Shown in pieces: positions 8,397 through 18,035 of a stretch of 50,233 bases of DNA. The stretch spans positions 1-50,233 of the forward strand of contig JANOAR010000306.1 in NCBI GenBank assembly GCA_031411235.1. The letters are read 5' to 3'. Both the position numbers and the translations under genes were made by a program. This DNA comes from JANOAR01 sp031411235 (GTDB taxonomy: Bacteria > Verrucomicrobiota > Verrucomicrobiia > Verrucomicrobiales > Verrucomicrobiaceae). A model generated the notes under the pieces. The model was not told the origin of the DNA and ran no database searches. It saw nothing but the letters and a program-made list of their open reading frames with translations. How positions within the stretch are numbered: position 1 is the first letter of the stretch; each line of letters begins with the position of its first letter.

Positions 8397-9770
8397 TCAC
8401 TTCCAAAACCCCAGCCAAGCGGAGGCTTTCCGCCCAGGCTGCGAATGCGGCACGGTCACAGGGGCTCGCGGCACTGTGCGTGGCGGCGGCGGTGGCAGTG
8501 CTTCGTTCTGCGCTGGCCCTGCCCGCGGCACTTCAACCGCGTAGGTCGGCAGCGATAAATTCATGGCCTTCGACGCTGCCGATAAGCCGATGTTCCCACC
8601 CGTCGCCACGATTGACTTGGGGATGACGCTCTTGGGGCGTGGCGATGGCAGCACGGTTCTGCCACCAGACAGCTCACTCTCGGGCAGCACGGTGAAGGAA
8701 GTCGGCTCCCCCTGCACAAGCGGGCACACGCCCAGAGACGTCAGCACTGAGGGGCGCACACTTTGCAGGTGCCCAGGCAGTGGCACGGGCGAAACTTGAG
8801 CACCCAGCGAGGTGAACATCTGTGGGTTAAAATGGGTATCGTCGCCGATGCCATGACCCGGCGACTCCTCAGCCGCCTGTGGTGCTGCATTATCATCCAA
8901 CTCAGGTTCGGCCACTCCAGCCTTGGGGGGCAAATTCGCCGCATTCACAGTCGCCCAATCCAGCATGGGCAGCGGTGTCAGCGCCGTCAAAGCGTCTTCG
9001 TCATCTCGGCTAGCCTCGCCTTTCGCCTGGAGTTGCGACCACAGTAGCTTGCCCAGCGATAGCGACTCTGAGGCGAGAAGGCTCGGGGCGAAAGGCACAC
9101 TCACCTCGGCATCGCCCTCCGTATGGTAAGCTGGCAACTCGATCTCATCGGGAATGGCAGCCACCGCAGCCACACGCGCGGTGGGTTGCGACCAAGCCTC
9201 CTGCACAGGCGCTGCATCCATATCCAGCGATGCCACATCAGGCGATGGGTGGAAAACTAATGACTCGTCGGTCGCCTCGCGGCTCTCATCCACCATCGGC
9301 ATGGGCTCGATCCCCAGCATCCAAGACGCGGGAGCAAACATCTCGACCTCAGGCTGGGTGATGGCCTCATCTGCCACAGCTCTTTCTGGCAGTAAATCCG
9401 CAGGCTGCAATGGCACCAGATAGCGGTCTGACCAATGCGGCGGAACCTTCTCCATTGGCTCAAGAATTTCAGGCAACAGCGACGTTACAGTCTCAACCTC
9501 GACTTCATGGCGCACCACTACGGCGGGCGTGATGGGAGGAGCTGGGGCTGGCGCAGAAGCGGCCATCTCAGCCACTGCTTCCACCTCGGCCTCGTCGCGC
9601 TGCATCAGCCAACGCCACGCAAGCGCCCCCGTGGCAAGGGCTAGAGCTAGGCGATCACCGCGCAATCGCGAGGCCAAACACCCCGCCAGCACCCCTGCGG
9701 CGAAGAGTGTGTCTTGCCTCCAACGAGGCTGAGTTGAACGTTGCGCCCTGGGCTTGGCAGTATCTTGCAT
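8397..9770 (-). CDS. Pro/Ala/Glu-rich membrane-anchored protein, hypothetical
   Basis: A 457-residue protein with a basic N-terminus, a hydrophobic pair (DTLFAAGVLAGCLASRL and LALALATGALAWRWLM, about residues 20-55), and then 400 residues of low-complexity acidic and proline-rich sequence without a recognisable domain. The C-terminus is basic and Pro-rich (PPPPPRTVPRAPVTVPHSQP). This suggests a membrane anchor with a long disordered tail. It begins with ATG at 9768-9770 and precedes the spermidine-synthase-like gene closely on the same strand. No function is proposed. Confidence 0.7.
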   Translation of the reverse strand: MQDTAKPRAQRSTQPRWRQDTLFAAGVLAGCLASRLRGDRLALALATGALAWRWLMQRDEAEVEAVAEMAASAPAPAPPITPAVVVRHEVEVETVTSLLPEILEPMEKVPPHWSDRYLVPLQPADLLPERAVADEAITQPEVEMFAPASWMLGIEPMPMVDESREATDESLVFHPSPDVASLDMDAAPVQEAWSQPTARVAAVAAIPDEIELPAYHTEGDAEVSVPFAPSLLASESLSLGKLLWSQLQAKGEASRDDEDALTALTPLPMLDWATVNAANLPPKAGVAEPELDDNAAPQAAEESPGHGIGDDTHFNPQMFTSLGAQVSPVPLPGHLQSVRPSVLTSLGVCPLVQGEPTSFTVLPESELSGGRTVLPSPRPKSVIPKSIVATGGNIGLSAASKAMNLSLPTYAVEVPRAGPAQNEALPPPPPRTVPRAPVTVPHSQPGRKASAWLGFWK

Positions 9771-9853
9771 AACTTAATTATTCAGAAGTCTAAATCTCAG
9801 CCTCCCTGGCAGCAAGATGTTTATGTTGATGCATCGTCATCTCGCGAAGGCAC

Positions 9854-9894
9854 AAAAAACCCCACACCCGCTAGTCGCAGGCGTGGGGTTTTTA
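9854..9894. terminator. Rho-independent terminator after the HU gene
   Basis: The stem AAAAACCCCAC (from 9855) pairs with GTGGGGTTTTT (to 9893) around a 16-base centre that can extend the stem. A- and T-runs on both sides make it usable in both directions. It lies about 80 bases past the HU stop codon on the reverse strand and separates HU from the 8397-9770 gene. Confidence 0.8.
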
Positions 9895-9972
9895 ATTATC
9901 GAGTCCGAGAAATCTCAGCTCGCCCTGATTGAACTGAATGCGTTGCCGCAGCTCAGCCAGGGCAAGAAAAAA

Positions 9973-10248
9973 TTACAGGGAGGCTTTGAGGTTCGAGGAA
10001 GGAACGAAGCGCACGGTCTTCGAAGCCTTGATCTTCATCGCCGCACCAGTCTTTGGATTGCGGCCCGTACGAGCAGCGCGCTTGGCGACCTTGAAGGTGC
10101 CAAAGCCGATGAGTTGTACGGAGGAGTCAGCCTTGATGCCCTTGGCAAGGGAAGCCAGCACGGCTTCGAGAGCGTCCGATGCGGCACGCTTCGAGGTTTC
10201 GCCGCCGAGGTTCTTTTGCACGAGTTCGATGAGTTGCGCTTTGTTCAT
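9973..10248 (-). CDS. hup: HU-family histone-like DNA-binding protein
   Basis: The 91-residue product has the HU fold from end to end: MNKAQLIELVQ helix, GETSKRAASDALEAVLASLAKGI dimer helices, LIGFGTFKVAKRAARTGRNP leading into the DNA-binding arm, and KIKASKTVRFVPSSNLK at the end. HU dimers bend and compact DNA and assist replication and recombination. Length is normal for the family. The ATG at 10248 is preceded on the reverse strand by AGGA about nine bases upstream, one of the clearer Shine-Dalgarno sites here. It is monocistronic with a terminator downstream at about 9854-9894. Confidence 0.95.
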   Translation of the reverse strand: MNKAQLIELVQKNLGGETSKRAASDALEAVLASLAKGIKADSSVQLIGFGTFKVAKRAARTGRNPKTGAAMKIKASKTVRFVPSSNLKASL

Positions 10249-10386
10249 GGTGTGTTTTTCCTGGGTTTAACGTTTGTTGGTTGTTGTCGATGTGCTGACC
10301 TTTTATGGACGGCACAACTCGATTTATGAGGGAATGATGAAAAGCGGTCAACCTCAAACTCCAGTAAAATCAACGCTTCTAGCGCC

Positions 10387-10962
10387 ATGAAAACCATAGA
10401 ATCAACACTGGCGCGGCTTCTGCCGTCATTCCTCCTCCCCGATGCCCATCCTACGGTGCCTGATACCGCATTCATCGCACCAGGTGCCATCGTCCTTGGC
10501 GATGTCATTCTTAGCCAAGAAAGCAGCGTCTGGTACACCGCCGTGCTGCGTGGCGACATCAATCGGATCAGCCTGGGGGCTCAGTCCAACGTGCAAGATG
10601 GCTGCGTGCTGCACGTCAGCGATGACCATGCCTGCGAGGTCGGCGAACGCGTCACCATCGGCCATCGCGCCGTCGTCCATGCCTGCCGCGTCCATGACGA
10701 AGTGCTCATCGGCATGGGAGCCATCCTGCTTGATGGCTGCGAGATAGGGCCACGCAGCATCATCGCTGCGGGTGCCCTGGTTCCCAAAGGTATGCGCGTG
10801 CCCGAGGGTTCCCTCGTCATCGGCAGCCCGGCAAAAATCATCCGCCAACTCACCGCCGAAGAGCAACAAGCGAATCAACGCCTCGCCTTAAAATACGTCG
10901 AGCTATCCCGCCGCTACCTCGCCCTACCACCGCAACATCTTTCCATAGCTGGCACCCCATAG
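10387..10962 (+). CDS. Gamma-class carbonic anhydrase-like, left-handed beta-helix protein
   Basis: A 191-residue protein of the YrdA/CaiE/gamma-carbonic anhydrase group. Hexapeptide turns run from about residue 30 (FIAPGAIVLGDVILSQESSVW) to about 150 and end with a C-terminal helix. The usual zinc-ligand histidines are present: His76 in CVLHVSDDH, and His93 and His98 in IGHRAVVHAC. The family interconverts CO2 and bicarbonate or acts as a scaffold; activity in this sub-group is often unproven. The gene is divergent from HU with about 140 bases between them, which must contain both promoters. Confidence 0.85.
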   Translation: MKTIESTLARLLPSFLLPDAHPTVPDTAFIAPGAIVLGDVILSQESSVWYTAVLRGDINRISLGAQSNVQDGCVLHVSDDHACEVGERVTIGHRAVVHACRVHDEVLIGMGAILLDGCEIGPRSIIAAGALVPKGMRVPEGSLVIGSPAKIIRQLTAEEQQANQRLALKYVELSRRYLALPPQHLSIAGTP

Positions 10963-11053
10963 GCCGTCGCACCTTCTCGCTGGAACATTCGTCATTCTTC
11001 CCACGCTCACAGTTGCCAGCCCCTGCCAGCGCTAGATAATCCGCAGCACATCC

Positions 11054-11674
11054 ATGAATAACAAAGTCGTCGAGGTTCAAGTGCGCGCCGTGATACCCTG
11101 GCAGGGCAGCTTTGCCCTATTCCTGGGCAATGCCGAAAAAACCTTCGTCATCTACGTGGAGGAGTCTGTGGGCACCGCCATCTCCATGTTCATGCGCCAC
11201 ACTGCGAAGGAGCGGCCCCTCACCCATGACCTCCTGGCCAATGTTTTGCTCGCCTTTGGTGCCAAGGTCGAGCGCATCATCATCAACCACATCAACGGCC
11301 CCATCTTCCACGCCCGCCTCATCATCGCCGCCGAGAATGAAATCCATGCGCGCAAAGTCATCGAACTGGATGCCCGCCCGAGCGACTGCATCGCCCTAGC
11401 CACCCATCAGGGAGCGCCCATTTTCGTCGCCCAAAAGGTATGGGAAAGCGTGGAAGACGTGAGCGACAAACTCGACCTCATCGAAACCCAAAGCATCGGA
11501 TCAGACTCCTTGGCCGACGACGATGACAGCGAAGAAGAGGAAGAGGATGACGACGATGATGATGATCTCGATGACATCAATATCGAGGATCTCCTCTTTG
11601 GCGAAGAGGATGAAGAGGACGACGAAGAGGATGAAGATGCCGATAGCGGCAGCCTAGGCCCACCCATTCGTTAG
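11054..11674 (+). CDS. Bifunctional nuclease (BFN/DUF151) domain protein with long acidic tail
   Basis: The first 140 residues match the bifunctional nuclease domain (DUF151): FALFLGNAEKTFVIYVEESVGTAI, LTHDLLANVLLAFGAKVERIIIN, and ARKVIELDARPSDCIALATHQGAPIFV. The 'DARPSDAIALA' motif is a hallmark of the family. Plant BFN members have RNase and DNase activity; the bacterial role is unclear. The remaining 60 or so residues are almost wholly Asp/Glu (about 155-200), an unusual extension for this family. It follows the carbonic anhydrase gene by 91 bases on the same strand. Confidence 0.85.
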   Translation: MNNKVVEVQVRAVIPWQGSFALFLGNAEKTFVIYVEESVGTAISMFMRHTAKERPLTHDLLANVLLAFGAKVERIIINHINGPIFHARLIIAAENEIHARKVIELDARPSDCIALATHQGAPIFVAQKVWESVEDVSDKLDLIETQSIGSDSLADDDDSEEEEEDDDDDDDLDDINIEDLLFGEEDEEDDEEDEDADSGSLGPPIR

Positions 11675-11732
11675 TGTGTCGCAGGCTCTCTCGATCCGAG
11701 AGCCTGCGCAAGCCCATCCGTTTTGGTGGCGG

Positions 11733-13082
11733 CTAGACCTCCAGCTTCCACGGGCCACGGTACTGACGACTCAGCAGCTTGCTGGCGTCTTCATCACCGA
11801 CGATGACTTCGTTTTTTGCATCCCACTGGATCGTCCGCCCAGTCATCAGCGCGATCAGTGCGAGATGCCCAGGGATGGCGCTGTTGTGGCCCGTCTCCAC
11901 GGGGGTGATCGTGGGCTGGCGCGACTTCACGCAGTCGAGGAAATTGCGGAAGTGGGTCTCGGTTTTGTAGAGCGGCTTTTTGATCAAATCTTCGCCGAGC
12001 ACCTTGGCCTTGAAGGCATCGACCACCGTGTCTTTTTCACGCTTCTTGAAGCTGTCTTTAAACGCTTCGTTGGAGCAGTCGAAGCCACTGCGATCCACCC
12101 ATATCCAGCCATCCGTGCCGATCCATTTCGTGCCGCTTCTGATGTCGCTGTGACCACCCGCGATGGTCATCGCGATGTTGCCCGCATACTTGGCCTGGGC
12201 GCGGTACTTCGTCGCCGTATTCCAGGGAGCCTTGCGGTCGGGGAAATCGACTTGCACGGGAGCCATCTCGCTAGGGCCTGCGCGGTCGCTATCCATGCCC
12301 CAGTGGGCGATGTCGCAGTGGTGCCCGATCCAGTCGAGGAGCTGGCCGCCGCCGATGTTGTAGTCCCAGCGCCAGTTCTTATGGATGCGACCTTCGATGT
12401 AGTCCTGCATCGCCGCAGGGCCGATCCACATCTCGTAGTTCAACTCGGCAGGTGGTGGCGTCACGCTCATTTTATCCTTCGTTCCCGCGAAGTCATTGTG
12501 CCCCGAGGGCAGGCCCACATGCACCTCTTTGATCGTGCCGATGAGGCCATTGCGCACCATTTCAGCGGCTTGGCGGAACTGCGGCACACTGCGCTGCCAG
12601 CTCCCCGTCTGCCAGATGCGGCCATACTTTTGCACCGCCTTCACGATGGCTTGCTGCTCATGTATGCTGCGCGCGAGAGGCTTCTCGCCCCAGATGTCTT
12701 TGCCTTGGCGCGCGGCCTCGGTGGCGACCAGCGCGTGCCAGTTGTCGGGGATGGCGATGGTGACGGTGTCGATGTCCTTACGAGCTAGCAGTTCGCGATA
12801 GTCCTCGTAGGCTTTGCAGTCTTTGTTGCCATAGTTTTGGTTAATCGTATCCACCGCTTGCTTGAGGTGGTTCTTATCCAAATCACAGGCCGCTACGACT
12901 TGGCAGTCCGCGTTGCCCATGAAGTTTTTCGTGTTGCTCGGCCCCTGCATCCCCCAGCCGATGGCGGCCATGGTGATGCGTTTGGACGGTGCATTCTGGC
13001 CAAAGACTGACGATGGCACGATGGTCGGAAAGCCCAGCGTGGCTGTGGCTCCGGCAATGAACTGACGACGATTGGAAGTCAT
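11733..13082 (-). CDS. Gfo/Idh/MocA-family oxidoreductase with Tat-type leader
   Basis: The 449-residue product begins MTSNRRQFIAGATATLGF, a twin-arginine signal (RRQFI), so it is probably exported folded. A Rossmann start (ITMAAIGWGMQGPSN) follows, then the NAD(P)-binding partner VVAACDLD, DTVTIAIPDNWHALVATEAA and the family motif WGEKPLARSI (Lys in EKP). The C-terminal half matches the large Verrucomicrobia/Planctomycetes expansion of this family, which acts on sugars or inositols; the substrate is unknown. The start at 13082 was chosen because the twin-arginine motif follows it directly; the frame stays open 12 codons upstream. The divergent sulfatase starts 150 bases away. Confidence 0.9.
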   Translation of the reverse strand: MTSNRRQFIAGATATLGFPTIVPSSVFGQNAPSKRITMAAIGWGMQGPSNTKNFMGNADCQVVAACDLDKNHLKQAVDTINQNYGNKDCKAYEDYRELLARKDIDTVTIAIPDNWHALVATEAARQGKDIWGEKPLARSIHEQQAIVKAVQKYGRIWQTGSWQRSVPQFRQAAEMVRNGLIGTIKEVHVGLPSGHNDFAGTKDKMSVTPPPAELNYEMWIGPAAMQDYIEGRIHKNWRWDYNIGGGQLLDWIGHHCDIAHWGMDSDRAGPSEMAPVQVDFPDRKAPWNTATKYRAQAKYAGNIAMTIAGGHSDIRSGTKWIGTDGWIWVDRSGFDCSNEAFKDSFKKREKDTVVDAFKAKVLGEDLIKKPLYKTETHFRNFLDCVKSRQPTITPVETGHNSAIPGHLALIALMTGRTIQWDAKNEVIVGDEDASKLLSRQYRGPWKLEV

Positions 13083-13231
13083 GGTGAGATTGGGTGGTGG
13101 TTGACGTTTTAAAACCATTCTTCGGAATGGCGCTGGCGGTTTTAGCGGTTGCGCTGCCCGCCGTCAATGCAGCTTCTGAAAAGCGAAAGTCGGCAAGCTC
13201 AGAAGCGTTTCACTGCGACTTGTTTCCCCCC

Positions 13232-14695
13232 ATGCAAATACCCCACTTTCTCCTCTGCTGTCTAGCGCTCTGCTCCCCCGCCATAGCAGCCACCAAGCCC
13301 AACGTCCTCTTCATCATAGCCGACGACGCCTCCAAACACTTCGGCCAAGCCTACGGCTGTGACTGGGTCAAGACGCCCCACATCGACCGCCTCGCCAAGA
13401 CTGGGCTGGTCTTTGAAAACGCCTACACACCCACCTCAAAATGTGCCCCTGCACGCGCCGCCATCCTCACCGGGCGCAACCCTTGGCTCCTCGAGGAGGC
13501 TGCCAATCACCAGCCCTACTTCCCCGTCAAGTACATGGCCTTTAGCGAGGCACTGGCCAAGTCGGGCGTGCCCTGCGGCGGCGCAGGCAAGACCTGGGGA
13601 CCCGGCGATGCCAAGACCGCAGACGGCAGCCCTCGCGACTTCGCGCTCCCCAGCACTGGCAGCAAAGATGAGCACAACCCCGGCCTAGGATTCACCGCCT
13701 TTCTCAAAAATCGCGCCCCTGGCCAACCCTTCTTTTACTGGTTCGGCAGCCACCACCCGCACCGAGCCTACAAGCTAGGCTCCGGCATCGCTGCTGGTAA
13801 AAAAACCAGCGACATCGACCACGTCCCTGCCTACTGGCCCGACAACGATGAGGTGCGCAGCGACATGCTCGACTACGCCATCGAAGTGGAGGCCTTCGAT
13901 GCCCAAGTCGGCTCGCTGCTCGCCAGCCTAGAAGCCAGCGGCGAAGCAAAAAACACCCTCGTCATCGTCACCTCCGACCACGGTATGCCCTTCCCTCGCG
14001 TGAAAGGCCATACCTATGATGAGGCCCATCACATACCCTTCATCGCGAGCTGGCCCGAAGGCATCGCCAGCCCTGGGCGACGAGTCCCCGCCATGCTCAG
14101 TTTCATCGACCTCGCGCCCACTTTTCTCGACCTCTTCGGCGTCGATGGCACAGCCTCTGGCATGGCCCCCATCATCGGTCGCAGCTTCACCGACCTGCTG
14201 CGCAATGAGCCAAAGTCAGCACGCGACTTCGTCATCGTCGGGCGCGAGCGCAACGACGTGGATGCCCGCCCAGGTTCCCCCCGTGGCCTGGGTTACCCCG
14301 TGCGGGCCATCCGCGAAGGCCGCTTCTTTTATGTGCATAATTTCGAGCCCGACCGCTGGCCCTGTGGCAATCCCGAGCTGGGCTTGAAAGACACCGACGC
14401 TGGCCCCACCAAAGCCCTCATCGAGGCCAGCAGCCAGAGCGATCCCTACTGGCAGCACGCCTTTGGCAAACGCCCCGCCGAGCAACTCTTCGACCTCACC
14501 AACGATCCCGATTGCGTGGAAAACCTCGCCGCCGATACCGATCAAGCGACCCGAGTCACGGCCATGCGCGATAAGTTGATGGCTGAACTGAAATCGCAAA
14601 ACGACCCGCGTGCCCTCGGCCAAGGCAATGTCTTCGATCAGTACCTCTCGCCACGAGCCGTCGGTAACAAAGCCAAATCCAAGAAGGTCAAATGA
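13232..14695 (+). CDS. Exported sulfatase, type I (formylglycine)
   Basis: A 487-residue alkaline-phosphatase-fold sulfatase with a signal peptide (FLLCCLALCSPAIAA, cleavage near residue 20). NVLFIIADDASK carries the metal-binding Asp pair (31-32). CAPARAAILTGR (71-82) is the C-x-P-x-R motif in which the cysteine becomes formylglycine. VTSDHGMPFPRVKGHTYDE supplies further metal and substrate residues. Such enzymes remove sulfate esters from polysaccharides in the periplasm. An upstream extension is open but lacks the signal peptide position. The stop overlaps the next ATG (ATGA), so the two are translationally coupled. Confidence 0.93.
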   Translation: MQIPHFLLCCLALCSPAIAATKPNVLFIIADDASKHFGQAYGCDWVKTPHIDRLAKTGLVFENAYTPTSKCAPARAAILTGRNPWLLEEAANHQPYFPVKYMAFSEALAKSGVPCGGAGKTWGPGDAKTADGSPRDFALPSTGSKDEHNPGLGFTAFLKNRAPGQPFFYWFGSHHPHRAYKLGSGIAAGKKTSDIDHVPAYWPDNDEVRSDMLDYAIEVEAFDAQVGSLLASLEASGEAKNTLVIVTSDHGMPFPRVKGHTYDEAHHIPFIASWPEGIASPGRRVPAMLSFIDLAPTFLDLFGVDGTASGMAPIIGRSFTDLLRNEPKSARDFVIVGRERNDVDARPGSPRGLGYPVRAIREGRFFYVHNFEPDRWPCGNPELGLKDTDAGPTKALIEASSQSDPYWQHAFGKRPAEQLFDLTNDPDCVENLAADTDQATRVTAMRDKLMAELKSQNDPRALGQGNVFDQYLSPRAVGNKAKSKKVK

Positions 14696-15906
14696 AGCTG
14701 AAATTCCCCCTCCTCACCGCGTGCCTGCACCTCTCGCTAGCAGCCGCGCAGACAACTTGCCCCGTCGGCAAACCTACCGCTGATGCCACCACTCAAGCCA
14801 AGCCCGCCGTGGCTCAAGCCACAAAAAAACCCAAACCACTCTTCCAGTACAAGTCCGGGGACATCGAAGTCCCAGCCGCCACCGCCGACGAGCCCAAGGT
14901 GAAAACCTTCGGCACCGCCACCCTCCTCGCCGCCAGGAAATATCTCGATGACGGCTCGCATCATTGGGTGCGCGAAAAGACCTGCGTCGCCTGCCACAGC
15001 ACGGGTGTTTACATGGCCGAGCGCCCTGCACTGACCACGCTCCTCGGCAAGCCCAGTGAGGAAGTTTTAGCTGACTTCATCGACAGCATACCTGAAAAAA
15101 TCGGAGGCCCGCAGATGCGCGATGGTGTGAAGTATTTCGGAGCCAGCATCCAGTCCGTTTGGCGCAGCCTGGGCCTCGCCACTTGGGATAAACACGTCAC
15201 AGGCAAGCTCTCCCCACACACCGACAAATCCCTGCGTGGCACCCTGCAATGCCTCGCCGACGAAGGCTTCATCAAGACCATCGACCAAGTCGAGATCCCC
15301 TACATCACCACCGACTTCGAACTCACCGCCCAAGCCGCCCGAGCCATTGCCATGGCTCCAGGCTGGCTCGCCAGCGTCCAGGATGCCGACACCATCGAGC
15401 GCCTCGAACGCATAAAAACCTACCTCCGCCAGCATCAGCCCATCAACGACTACGAACGCGCTGTGCAACTCCAACTCGCCACATACCTACCCGAACTCGT
15501 CCCAACAACCCAGCGCGACAACGCCATCGCCATGCTCTGGCAGCAACAGCAACCCGATGGCGGCTGGTCCACCCGGCGCATGTCCGACCTGATGAAATGG
15601 CATCCAAAAATGGATCCCAAAGTCGTGCAAATGATCCAGTCCGAACCCGATGCCGCGAGCCCCGCCAGCGATCCCTACATGACCGCCTTCGCCATCGTGC
15701 TACTCCGCGAAGCAGGCATCCCAGCGAGCGATAAGCGCATTCAAAAAGGCGTCATCTGGCTAAAGCAAAACCAACGCGTGAGTGGCCGCTGGTGGATGAA
15801 ATCGCTCTACCGCGACACCTACCATTACAGCACCTACATCAGCACCGCGCAGGCCCTGCGAGCCCTGGCACTGTGCGGAGAAGTGCCCCATCTCGCCGAG
15901 AAATAA
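14692..15906 (+). CDS. Exported terpene-cyclase-fold protein with a c-type haem motif
   Basis: A 404-residue protein with an N-terminal signal (MKLKFPLLTACLHLSLAAAQ), an Ala/Lys/Pro linker, then CVACHSTG (98-105), a single CxxCH haem-attachment motif. From about residue 200 it contains repeats of the alpha-barrel type seen in squalene-hopene cyclase-like proteins (MLWQQQQPDGGWSTRRMSD and GVIWLKQNQRVSGRWW). The DxDD catalytic acid of true cyclases was not seen, so a binding or electron-transfer role is more likely than cyclisation. It overlaps the sulfatase by four bases and is in the same operon. Substrate and redox partner are unknown. Confidence 0.75.
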   Translation: MKLKFPLLTACLHLSLAAAQTTCPVGKPTADATTQAKPAVAQATKKPKPLFQYKSGDIEVPAATADEPKVKTFGTATLLAARKYLDDGSHHWVREKTCVACHSTGVYMAERPALTTLLGKPSEEVLADFIDSIPEKIGGPQMRDGVKYFGASIQSVWRSLGLATWDKHVTGKLSPHTDKSLRGTLQCLADEGFIKTIDQVEIPYITTDFELTAQAARAIAMAPGWLASVQDADTIERLERIKTYLRQHQPINDYERAVQLQLATYLPELVPTTQRDNAIAMLWQQQQPDGGWSTRRMSDLMKWHPKMDPKVVQMIQSEPDAASPASDPYMTAFAIVLLREAGIPASDKRIQKGVIWLKQNQRVSGRWWMKSLYRDTYHYSTYISTAQALRALALCGEVPHLAEK

Positions 15907-16004
15907 GGCCGCTTGGAAAAGAGCCATTCCTTGCCTCGCCTCAATTTCCTACTTTACACATAGAGAATAAGGGGAATTGTCCGCACCCCACTCACCAGCC
16001 AACC

Positions 16005-16655
16005 ATGAGCCCCGAATCCATCTCCGCCATCAATGCCGAACTCGACGGCCAATCGCCTCTCGAAATCACCCGCTGGGCCGTGCAACAAGGCGCTGGTCGC
16101 GCCATCGTAACCACCAATTTCCGCCCCTACGAGGCCATCATCCTGCACCTCGCCACGCAGGCCCAGGCCGACATCCCCGCCCTGTGGGTGGATCACGGCA
16201 CGAATCTCCCCGAGACCTACCAGTTCGCCGAAAAGTGCCGCGCCCAGCTCGGCCTCAACCTGCAGGCTTACCTGCCCAAGATGACCTCCGCCCACTGGCT
16301 CGCGATTAACGGCGGCAACATCCCCATGCCCGACCAAGTCGAGCTGGTGGAGTCCTTCAGCCGCATCATGAAGCTGGAGCCCTTCGAGCGAGGCATGGCC
16401 GAACTCGCCCCAAAAATCTGGATCACAGCGCTGCGCAAAGAGCAAAACCCGCAACGCGCCGCAACACTGCAAACCGTCATGTGGGACGCCAAATTCAACT
16501 GCCTGAAAGTGAATCCCATCCTCGACTGGACTCCCAGAGAAATGGATGACTATCTCGCCGAGCACGCTCTACCGAATGAACGCACCTACTACGACCCCGC
16601 CAAGGGCGATGAGAAGCATGAGTGCGGGCTGCACGCGAAGCTGACGACAGCGTAG
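16005..16655 (+). CDS. cysH: Phosphoadenylyl-sulfate (PAPS) reductase, iron-sulfur-free type
   Basis: A 216-residue CysH. It begins with a helix-rich lead and IVTTNFRPYEAIILHL, contains ALWVDHGTNLPETY, MTSAHWLAINGGN, the RKEQNPQRA segment and ILDWTPREMDDYL, and ends HECGLHAKL. The terminal ECGLH is the catalytic-cysteine motif. No CC...CxxC set is present (the other cysteines are isolated), so no 4Fe-4S cluster is expected, which points to PAPS rather than APS as substrate. It reduces PAPS to sulfite with thioredoxin or glutaredoxin. The start at 16005 is preferred over a longer frame because upstream residues read like shifted sequence of the gene before. cysD follows after 184 bases. Confidence 0.88.
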   Translation: MSPESISAINAELDGQSPLEITRWAVQQGAGRAIVTTNFRPYEAIILHLATQAQADIPALWVDHGTNLPETYQFAEKCRAQLGLNLQAYLPKMTSAHWLAINGGNIPMPDQVELVESFSRIMKLEPFERGMAELAPKIWITALRKEQNPQRAATLQTVMWDAKFNCLKVNPILDWTPREMDDYLAEHALPNERTYYDPAKGDEKHECGLHAKLTTA

Positions 16656-16676
16656 GACGAAGCAGAACTGTGGCAG

Positions 16677-16822
16677 GAGGAATAAGGAACAAGCAATATG
16701 GAATAAGGGCCAGAAGGCCGTTCTAATTTCGATGCTTCCAATGCCATTCTGAGACTTCCTCCAACGCCAAGACTCCGCCGGACTTCTCCCCCTTATTGCA
16801 TATTCCTTTTTCCTTATTCCTC
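16677..16822. repeat. Inverted-repeat element without a gene, upstream of cysD
   Basis: The left arm (16677-16710, GGAGGAATAAGGAACAAGC and following ATATGGAATAAGGG) pairs imperfectly with the right arm (16788-16822, CCCCCTTATTGCATATTCC and TTTTTCCTTATTCCTC). The core between them is 77 bp without a gene. The arms are close relatives of those bounding the four-helix-bundle gene at 31619-32102. The right arm ends about 18 bases before the cysD start. Confidence 0.8.
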
Positions 16823-16839
16823 TCTCCCCCGACTCCTCC

Positions 16840-17748
<909 letters not shown>

Positions 17749-17774
17749 TGCAACTTTTGTGATAGACTCACCTC

Positions 17775-18035
17775 ATGACTGCCACCGCACCACTCACTCT
17801 CGACTTCGTGCTTGAAGCTGCCCGTAAGCTGCCGATTGACGACCAATACTCGCTCTACAACCACCTTGAAGATGAGCTTCACGGAGTCAATAGCGACACT
17901 TCCACCGTACATGCCAAGGCATGGGAAATGGAACTTGATCGCCGAGTTGCTGAGGTAGAATCCGGCGTCGCTGAGCTTATTCCCGCTGAACAAGTTCTCT
18001 CCGAACTGCGTGGACTGCTTCGCAAGCAATCATGA
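17775..18035 (+). CDS. Addiction-module antitoxin
   Basis: An 86-residue antitoxin of the 'putative addiction module component' type. It has LDFVLEAARKLPIDDQYSLYNHLEDELHG (residues 9-37) and a C-terminal 'ELDRRVAEVESGVAELIPAEQVLSELR' toxin-binding helix. The paired toxin starts at 18032 inside its stop (ATGA). A close paralogue is at 18514-18816. Being only 26 bases after cysD, it may be read from the cys promoter. Function follows from family and neighbour. Confidence 0.82.
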   Translation: MTATAPLTLDFVLEAARKLPIDDQYSLYNHLEDELHGVNSDTSTVHAKAWEMELDRRVAEVESGVAELIPAEQVLSELRGLLRKQS

